64,000 bases of DNA, taken from contig NZ_CP011112.1 of NCBI RefSeq assembly GCF_001190945.1, positions 5,084,001 to 5,148,000 on the forward strand. The letters are read 5' to 3'. The DNA comes from Luteipulveratus mongoliensis (lineage in GTDB: Bacteria > Actinomycetota > Actinomycetes > Actinomycetales > Dermatophilaceae). A program made the position numbers and the translations under genes. Each line of letters opens with the position of its first letter. Position 1 is the stretch's first letter. The notes beneath the pieces were generated by a model. That model saw only the letters and a list, made by a program, of their open reading frames with translations, had not been told where the DNA came from and made no database searches. Below are positions 58,659 through 64,000 of this stretch, one piece after another.

Positions 58659-59483
58659 ATGCGGTCGACCCGAGTCTCCAAGCGCAACGCCACCTTTCAG
58701 CAGTGGCAGACGCTCCTCACCAACCGCTCCAAGCGCACCCGCGCCGGCGAGTTCCTCGTCCAGGGCGTCCGGCCGATCACGCTGGCGGTCGAGCAGGGCT
58801 GGACGATCCGGTCCTTCCTGTACGCCGATGACGCCCACCTCTCGCAGTGGGCTCAGGACCTGCTGGACGGTACGTCTGCCGCCCAGTTCGCGCTCGCGCC
58901 CGACCTCTTGCAGGAGCTGGCCGAGAAGGACGAGGGCGCGCCCGAGATGATCGCGGTCGTTGAGATGCCGCCGGACGACCTGACCCGCATCCCGACCGGT
59001 GCCGGACCCACTCTCGTGTTCGACCGACCGAGCAGTCCGGGCAACATCGGCACGATGATCCGGTCGATCGACGCCCTCGGCGGGTCTGGCCTCATTGTGA
59101 CCGGCCATGCGGCAGATCCCTTTGACACCAAGTGCATTCGCGCAACGACCGGATCCTTCTTCGCGGTCCCAGTCGTGCGAGCTGGGTCGCAGACGGAGGT
59201 CCTCGACTGGGTCGCCGGGCGGCGCGCGCGGGGCGAGGACGTCGTCGTACGCGGCACCGACGAGGGCGGCGACACGGTCCCGCACGAGACGGACCTGACC
59301 GGGTCCGACGTGATCGTGATCGGCAACGAGACGCGCGGCATGACCGCTGCGTGGCGCGACGCTTGCGACTCGATCCTGAGCATCCCGATGACGGGCACCG
59401 CGTCCTCGCTCAACGCCGCATCTGCGGCGACCGTCGTGCTCTACGAGGCGCACCGGCAGCGCCTTGTCGCGCCCCCGTCTTAG
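58659..59483 (+). CDS. SpoU/TrmH-family RNA 2'-O-methyltransferase
   Basis: 274 aa. The N-terminal substrate-binding region is VSKRNATFQQWQTLLTNRSK. The knotted SPOUT domain has motif 1 DRPSSPGNIGTMIRSIDALG (catalytic Arg), motif 2 VIVIGNETRGMT and motif 3 IPMTGTASSLNAASAATVVL. It methylates rRNA or tRNA riboses with SAM. TAGCGT is eight bases before ATG without a ribosome site (leaderless). Confidence 0.93.
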   Translation: MRSTRVSKRNATFQQWQTLLTNRSKRTRAGEFLVQGVRPITLAVEQGWTIRSFLYADDAHLSQWAQDLLDGTSAAQFALAPDLLQELAEKDEGAPEMIAVVEMPPDDLTRIPTGAGPTLVFDRPSSPGNIGTMIRSIDALGGSGLIVTGHAADPFDTKCIRATTGSFFAVPVVRAGSQTEVLDWVAGRRARGEDVVVRGTDEGGDTVPHETDLTGSDVIVIGNETRGMTAAWRDACDSILSIPMTGTASSLNAASAATVVLYEAHRQRLVAPPS

Positions 59484-59638
59484 GGCGTCCTGGCCGGGCA
59501 CGCATTCCTAGACAGCGCTGTCAAGCCGTCCTGCGACATCTCGCGAAGAGCGTGGGCTCTGCGCCCGCACGCAGGTGTGATCTCCCCATGTGATAGCGCT
59601 GCAGCCCTGAGGCCACAGCACGACCAAGGGAAGACGTC

Positions 59639-60067
59639 ATGAAGAAGTCACGACTTGCAGGACTCACCGTCGGCCTGGCGCTCGCCGCCGGTTCCGTCGC
59701 GTTGATCAGCCCCGAATCAGCCAGCGCGCAGGGCACGGCGCCATGCCCGTCGGCCAACTACTGCTTCTACCAGAACAGCAACTTCAACCGCACCGTCTCG
59801 GGTTGGCACCTGAACTACAACACAACCCCGTCGGGCAACTTCAACAACCCACCGTCGGGCGGTGGTTATGACAGGCACGACCAGCTCACCTCGATCATCA
59901 ACAATGGCAACCGCACCATCTGCATCTACAACAACGGCCTGTTCGACGACACTCTGATCAAGCGCGTCCTGCCATACGCCGATGTGGCCTTGCTGGCCAG
60001 CTCGGTCAATGACACGGCCGACCGATGGAAGATCTTCAGCGGCTCCGTGGCCTGCCCGGGCGACTGA
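59639..60067 (+). CDS. Small secreted protein, peptidase-inhibitor I36-like
   Basis: 142 aa with a signal peptide (MKKSRLAGLTVGLALAAGSV, cut near SASAQ) preceded by AAGGGAAGACG. The mature part begins APCPSANYCFYQNSNFNRT, the pattern of actinobacterial I36/beta-gamma-crystallin-like proteins, and has four Cys (PCPS, YCFY, ICIY, ACPG). Asn/Gly-rich strands follow (NNPPSGGGYDRHDQLTSIIN). A secreted inhibitor or stress protein role is plausible. It is followed by a terminator. Confidence 0.85.
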   Translation: MKKSRLAGLTVGLALAAGSVALISPESASAQGTAPCPSANYCFYQNSNFNRTVSGWHLNYNTTPSGNFNNPPSGGGYDRHDQLTSIINNGNRTICIYNNGLFDDTLIKRVLPYADVALLASSVNDTADRWKIFSGSVACPGD

Positions 60068-60081
60068 CCGAACGACGCTTA

Positions 60082-60111
60082 CTGCCCGGGTCATCTCCAT
60101 GGCCCGGGCAG
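60082..60111 (+). terminator. 9-bp hairpin after the I36-like gene
   Basis: CTGCCCGGG (60082-60090) pairs with CCCGGGCAG (60103-60111) around a 12-base loop, 14 bases after the stop codon. Confidence 0.75.
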
Positions 60112-60186
60112 CATGCTGTCCTGAGCCGGCGCAGAAATGTAGCGAGGCGACAGCCGACGTGTAGCGGGCCCGCCGAGAGTGAGCGC

Positions 60187-60942
60187 ATGTCCACCGTGGC
60201 TGTCTCCGAACCATCCGCCTCTCGGTCTCCCCTCGACATGTGGTGCGACCTCACCGACCTCTCGAACTCGCTGTTCGCCGAGACGGCTCGCGGCAGGACC
60301 GCCACCGGCGTACGCCCGATCGCGCACGGCGCAGGCGACGTCGCTGCGGCAGTCATGGCTCTCCTGCGGAGGGTGCGGCACTCGCTTCTGGTCCTGCAGC
60401 CGGAGACCCCGTTCGACCCGGCCGATCGCTGCGGACCCGTAGTCCGCGCCCACCGAGCCCGCGGCGTACGGATGTCGGTCATCACCAGCCCGCGCGCCGG
60501 CTTCGACAACCCGTTCGTGCACACCCGCCGCAACCTGGCGCTCGCCGGTCCGGCGATCGGGTCGCTGCTCATCCTCGACCGCGCGAGCGTGGTCATGCCG
60601 GGGCCACCGACACCGTCCGGCGCACCGACTGCCTACCTCGCCTCCCGCCCCGAGGTCACTCGTCTCGCGCTCGACGTCTGGGCGACGGTGGAACGACAGT
60701 CCGTGTCCGGGGACGCGGTCGGGTGGCCGCAAGCGACGCAACGGCAACGGCGGATCGCCAGCAGCGTGGTCCTGGGCGAGAAGGACAGCTCGATCACTCG
60801 CATTCTCGGCATCTCGGCGCGCACGCTGACTGCCGAAGTGGCCGCGCTGCTTCGCCTCACAGGCACCTCCAGCCGCTGCGAGCTCGGGTTCCACCTGGGC
60901 CGGCTGACCAACTTCTCCGGCGTCGCCATCAGCCCGCCGTGA
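60187..60942 (+). CDS. Helix-turn-helix (LuxR-like) regulator
   Basis: 251 aa. Residues about 45-175 look like the phospholipase-D/TrmB-like sensor found in several actinobacterial regulators (HSLLVLQPETPFDPADRCGP, RAHRARGVRMSVITSPRAGF). The C-terminal ~65 residues hold a LuxR-type helix-turn-helix (RIASSVVLGEKDSSITRILG, ISARTLTAEVAALLRLTGTS). No receiver domain is present. It may sense a ligand directly. The upstream gap contains only the I36 terminator. Confidence 0.8.
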   Translation: MSTVAVSEPSASRSPLDMWCDLTDLSNSLFAETARGRTATGVRPIAHGAGDVAAAVMALLRRVRHSLLVLQPETPFDPADRCGPVVRAHRARGVRMSVITSPRAGFDNPFVHTRRNLALAGPAIGSLLILDRASVVMPGPPTPSGAPTAYLASRPEVTRLALDVWATVERQSVSGDAVGWPQATQRQRRIASSVVLGEKDSSITRILGISARTLTAEVAALLRLTGTSSRCELGFHLGRLTNFSGVAISPP

Positions 60943-60976
60943 CCGCACAGCCGTGAAGGGCTGACACGATGGCGGC

Positions 60977-62002
60977 GTGGATACGCCTGTGCTCTTCTCG
61001 GTAGCGCCCGACTACTACCGCTCTGCGGTCGCCGAGCTGCGTCGTACGCTGCCGGTCGCCAAGATCCAGCGCGTCGGCGAGGACGCCGGCATCGTCTACC
61101 TCGGCAGCGGCGGACAGGAGACCGCGGTCGAGGCCAGCATGGCGTGCGACCTGCGCTTCGTCCGCCATCTCGCCGGCGTCGACGCAGTCGTCAACACTTC
61201 CGAGCTGAACCGGCTCGACGCGGAAGAGGTCGCGGACTGGGCGGCTGATGCGGTGCTCGATCGCCTGGACGCCGGCGACGAAGTCAGTCTCCACGTCTGG
61301 GACAGCGGCGATGTCTCGTGGGCCCCCGGCAAGATCCGTCGTCCGCTGCTGGAAGTGTTGCTGGACAACGGGATTCGCGTGGTCACGTCCAACTCCGAGC
61401 AGACGGTTTCGGTGTGCGTGGGTGAGGAGCGTACGACGGTGGGCCTCAGCCCCAGCGGTCTCGGCCTCTGCGACTGGGCCGGTGGTCGCATCCGACTCGC
61501 CAACCGCAAGGAGCAGGTCTCTCGGGCGGAGTTCAAGCTGGAGGAGCTGTTCGGGTTCATCGGTCCGCCGTCCGGCAAGGTCGCGATCGACCTCGGCGCG
61601 AGCCCGGGCGGGTGGACGCGCATCCTGCGCAGCCACGGCTTCGAGCGGGTCTACTCCGTCGACCCCGCCGACCTCGACCCGCGCATCCTGGCCGACGACG
61701 AGGTGCATCACCACCGCACCACGGCCGGCGAGTTCATCGCGGCCTACAAGGACAGCCCGGTCGACATGATCGTCAACGACATGCGGATGGTGCCGCACAT
61801 GACCGCAATCACGATGGTCGACGCCGCCGACATCCTGCGTCCGGGTGGGCAGGTGGTGGTGACGTTCAAGCTCGGCACCACCAACCCGGTCAAGCAGGCC
61901 GACGAGTCACTCGAGACTCTCGCTGAGGCGTACGAGCCGACGTTCATCCGGCAGCTCCAGCACAACCGGCACGAGCTGACCGTCGTCGCCACCCGCCGCT
62001 GA
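60977..62002 (+). CDS. THUMP/FtsJ-type rRNA 2'-O-ribose methyltransferase-like protein
   Basis: 341 aa, GTG start with CACGAT six bases upstream and no ribosome site. The N-terminal half resembles the RNA-binding region of RlmM-like enzymes. The C-terminal Rossmann domain has the FtsJ catalytic tetrad: Lys in RAEFKLEELFGF, Asp in DMIVNDMRMVPH, Lys in VVVTFKLGTTNP and a late Glu in NRHELTVVATRR. The SAM motif is VAIDLGASPGGWTRILRS. It probably methylates a 23S rRNA ribose. Confidence 0.87.
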   Translation: MDTPVLFSVAPDYYRSAVAELRRTLPVAKIQRVGEDAGIVYLGSGGQETAVEASMACDLRFVRHLAGVDAVVNTSELNRLDAEEVADWAADAVLDRLDAGDEVSLHVWDSGDVSWAPGKIRRPLLEVLLDNGIRVVTSNSEQTVSVCVGEERTTVGLSPSGLGLCDWAGGRIRLANRKEQVSRAEFKLEELFGFIGPPSGKVAIDLGASPGGWTRILRSHGFERVYSVDPADLDPRILADDEVHHHRTTAGEFIAAYKDSPVDMIVNDMRMVPHMTAITMVDAADILRPGGQVVVTFKLGTTNPVKQADESLETLAEAYEPTFIRQLQHNRHELTVVATRR

Positions 62003-62447
62003 CCCGTGCCGCCGTCTGGTGGGACGGCCGGCGCTCGTCCACTTGAGACTGAGTGCGCTCAACCGCACGGACCCTCAAGTCGAGCGGGGGCTCCTTGCAC
62101 GCCGTCGCGCACTCGTTGCAAGGCGAGTCAAGGAGACGGCAGGCGAACGGGAGACGACGGAGGCGGCGTACCCGATGATTCCGAACGTGGTCGAAGACAC
62201 ATGATGCGCGGTTTTGTTCGAATGTCGTTTGTCTCGTCGGGTTCGAGACCGCCCCGGACGGCAAGTCAACACAACCCACTAGGGATGTGACACGGGTCAC
62301 AAGTGGGCCGGTCCGGACGATTGTGGGGGCCTGAATAGCCCGGCGTACGGTCGAGAAACCGCCCCCGATGACGTGGGCAGCATCCACCCCTCGAGGGCGG
62401 CAGGCCGGGCCCCACACAGGCTCGCCACCGCCGAAAGTAGGCGAACC
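62003..62447 (+). other. Long leader/promoter region of pckG
   Basis: No gene is supported here. A 61-codon open frame at 62019-62204 lacks a ribosome site and any family match by eye. The first part is Arg/purine-rich, the middle (about 62200-62300) relatively AT-rich. It contains a perfect CRP/GlxR-type site at 62286-62301. The unusual length suggests complex control of the downstream gluconeogenic gene. Confidence 0.6.
62286..62301. promoter_or_regulatory. CRP/GlxR-type operator upstream of pckG
   Basis: TGTGACACGGGTCACA is an exact match to TGTGA-N6-TCACA, the cAMP-receptor consensus shared by E. coli CRP, mycobacterial Crp and corynebacterial GlxR. It lies 147 bases before the pckG start codon. 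It would link gluconeogenesis to carbon status. Confidence 0.78.
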
Positions 62448-64000
62448 ATGACGGCAACGGACGCTCCCGCAACCACCGGCACCTCGCACGCCAAGCTCCA
62501 GGCGTGGGTCGATGAGGTGGCCGCGCTGACCACCCCGGACCGTATCGAGTGGGTGACCGGATCCGACGAGGAGTGGACGGCGCTGACCAACAAGCTCGTC
62601 GAGGCCGGCACCTTCGTGCGCCTCGATGAGAACAAGAAGCCCAACAGCTTCTACGCCGCGTCCGACCCGAGCGATGTCGCCCGCGTCGAGGACCGCACCT
62701 ACATCTGCTCGGTGGATGAGAAGGACTGCGGCCCGACCAACAACTGGATGGACCCGGAGAAGATGAAGGACCTCATGCGAGGTCTGTACAAGGGGTGCAT
62801 GAAGGGCCGCACCATGTACGTCATCCCGTTCGTCATGGGTCACCTCGAGGCTGAGAAGCCGATGTTCGGTGTCGAGATCACCGACTCCGAGTACGTCGTC
62901 GCCTCCATGCGCGTCATGGCTCGCGTGGGCGACAAGGTCAAGGCCCGCATCGAGGAGCTGGGCGACGACGCCAAGTACGTCCCCGCCCTGCACTCGGTGG
63001 GTGCGCCGCTCGAGGACGGCCAGGCCGACGTCAAGTGGCCGTGCAACCCCGAGAAGTACATCGTGCAGTTCCCCGAGGAGCGCACCATCTGGAGCTTCGG
63101 CTCGGGCTACGGCGGCAACGCCCTGCTCGGCAAGAAGTGCTACTCGCTGCGCATCGCCTCCGTCATGGCACGCGACGACGGCTGGCTGGCCGAGCACATG
63201 CTGATCCTCAAGCTCATCTCGCCGGAGCAGCAGGTCTACTACGTCGCGGCGGCCTTCCCGAGCGCCTGTGGCAAGACCAACCTCGCGATGCTGAAGCCGA
63301 CGATCCCGGGCTGGAAGGTCGAGACGCTGGGTGACGACATCGCCTGGATGCGCTTCGGCAAGGACGGACGCCTGTACGCCGTCAACCCCGAGTTCGGCTT
63401 CTTCGGCGTTGCTCCCGGCACCAACGAGCACACCAACCCCAACGCGATGTCCACCATCAACAAGGGCAACTCGGTCTTCACCAACGTTGCGCTGACCGAC
63501 GACGGCGACATCTGGTGGGAGGGCCTGGAGAACACGCCGGCCCACGCGACGTCCTGGAAGGGCGAGGACTGGACGCCGGACTCCAAGGAGCTGTCCAGCC
63601 ACCCGAACTCCCGCTACTGCACCCCGATCGAGCAGTGCGACATCCTGGCGGACGAGTACAACGACCCCAACGGTGTGCCGATCTCGGCGATCCTGTTCGG
63701 TGGCCGCCGCAAGACCACGGTCCCGCTGGTGACCGAGGCTCGCGACTGGCTGCACGGCACGTTCATGGGCGCCACGCTCTCCTCGGAGACCACCGCCGCC
63801 GCGACCGGCGCCGTGGGCGTCGTACGTCGCGACCCGATGGCGATGCTGCCGTTCATCGGCTACAACGCCGGTGACTACTTCAACCACTGGGTCAACCTCG
63901 GCAAGGACGCCGACGCGACCAAGCTGCCGAAGATCTTCTACGTCAACTGGTTCCGCCGTGACGACGAGGGCGGCTTCCTGTGGCCGGGCTTCGGCGAGAA
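62448..64000 (+). CDS. pckG: GTP-dependent phosphoenolpyruvate carboxykinase, C-terminus outside window
   Basis: 517 complete codons are visible before the right edge, of about 605 usual. Family features are [60 protein letters not shown], the kinase-1 loop [13 protein letters not shown] with the reactive Cys, and the [11 protein letters not shown] and [13 protein letters not shown] segments. It converts oxaloacetate and GTP to PEP, the first committed step of gluconeogenesis. The ATG at 62448 is preceded only by a weak AGGCG. Regulation by a CRP/GlxR site is likely. Confidence 0.96.
   Translation, partial: MTATDAPATTGTSHAKLQAWVDEVAALTTPDRIEWVTGSDEEWTALTNKLVEAGTFVRLDENKKPNSFYAASDPSDVARVEDRTYICSVDEKDCGPTNNWMDPEKMKDLMRGLYKGCMKGRTMYVIPFVMGHLEAEKPMFGVEITDSEYVVASMRVMARVGDKVKARIEELGDDAKYVPALHSVGAPLEDGQADVKWPCNPEKYIVQFPEERTIWSFGSGYGGNALLGKKCYSLRIASVMARDDGWLAEHMLILKLISPEQQVYYVAAAFPSACGKTNLAMLKPTIPGWKVETLGDDIAWMRFGKDGRLYAVNPEFGFFGVAPGTNEHTNPNAMSTINKGNSVFTNVALTDDGDIWWEGLENTPAHATSWKGEDWTPDSKELSSHPNSRYCTPIEQCDILADEYNDPNGVPISAILFGGRRKTTVPLVTEARDWLHGTFMGATLSSETTAAATGAVGVVRRDPMAMLPFIGYNAGDYFNHWVNLGKDADATKLPKIFYVNWFRRDDEGGFLWPGFGE

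Noticed and set aside
62019-62204. Short plus-strand open frame in the pckG leader
   Set aside because: No ribosome site, atypical Arg/Thr/Glu composition and no recognisable family; listed only as part of the gene-free leader.

Overview
The window is high-GC DNA with actinobacterial gene content: a GTP-dependent PEP carboxykinase, a relic of an F420-type deazaflavin nitroreductase, an IdeR-like iron box, GPP34 proteins, NarL-type two-component genes, PknB-type kinases and many apparently leaderless genes. These have a TANNNT hexamer 6-8 bases before ATG/GTG. The genus cannot be fixed from the sequence. About 60 protein genes, one tRNA-Arg and at least four decayed genes are visible. No integrase, transposase, phage gene or CRISPR array was seen.

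Layout. 1-2270: FHA protein (cut by the window edge) and a transmembrane Ser/Thr kinase, minus strand. 2452-8741: five consecutive secreted-protein genes (beta-helix, uncharacterised Cys-containing protein, GH6 cellulase-type enzyme, DUF1906 glycosidase-like protein, sialidase-fold exoglycosidase), a polysaccharide-attack locus. 8955-9245: agmatine-deiminase relic. 9336-10638: SRPBCC-ArsR-SRPBCC operon with two matching operators around its promoter. 10715-15576: response regulator and kinase divergent from an ABC/FtsX pair. 15590-19093: DUF1801, a Nep1-like secreted protein, a hydrolase, and a tandem GPP34 pair whose first copy is broken.

19109-29883 is the most unusual part, a peptide natural-product (RiPP) locus. 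Three tandem 32-41 aa precursor peptides share an invariant leader and an SPLYxxGCG core start. They lie upstream of a PqqD-like/HEXXH membrane protein, a TPR protein and an FAD/NAD reductase. Divergently come a LanM-type synthetase, a 63-aa Ser/Thr-rich peptide without Cys, and a large LuxR-type regulator whose start overlaps a 12-bp hairpin.

29884-46445 is mostly housekeeping and transport: tadA, upp, MFS plus ArsR-type regulator, Rsm22-like methyltransferase, a PH-domain membrane protein, def, a cobalt/nickel ECF transporter (cbiMQO), then a TetR-led operon of M24 peptidase, CocE-type hydrolase and secreted lipase, SMP-30 and a lipoprotein. 46676-64000: tRNA-Arg, a frameshifted nitroreductase, DHFR-like protein, AraC regulator, an IdeR-box-controlled siderophore ABC system, MFS, aldo/keto reductase, SCO6745-like protein, prenyl transferase, hydrolase, SpoU methyltransferase, secreted I36-like protein, HTH protein, THUMP/FtsJ-like methyltransferase and pckG (cut by the right edge), preceded by a perfect CRP/GlxR site. 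Four copies of a ~105-bp nested palindromic repeat sit between genes in the right half, and two supply the stop codon of the neighbouring gene.
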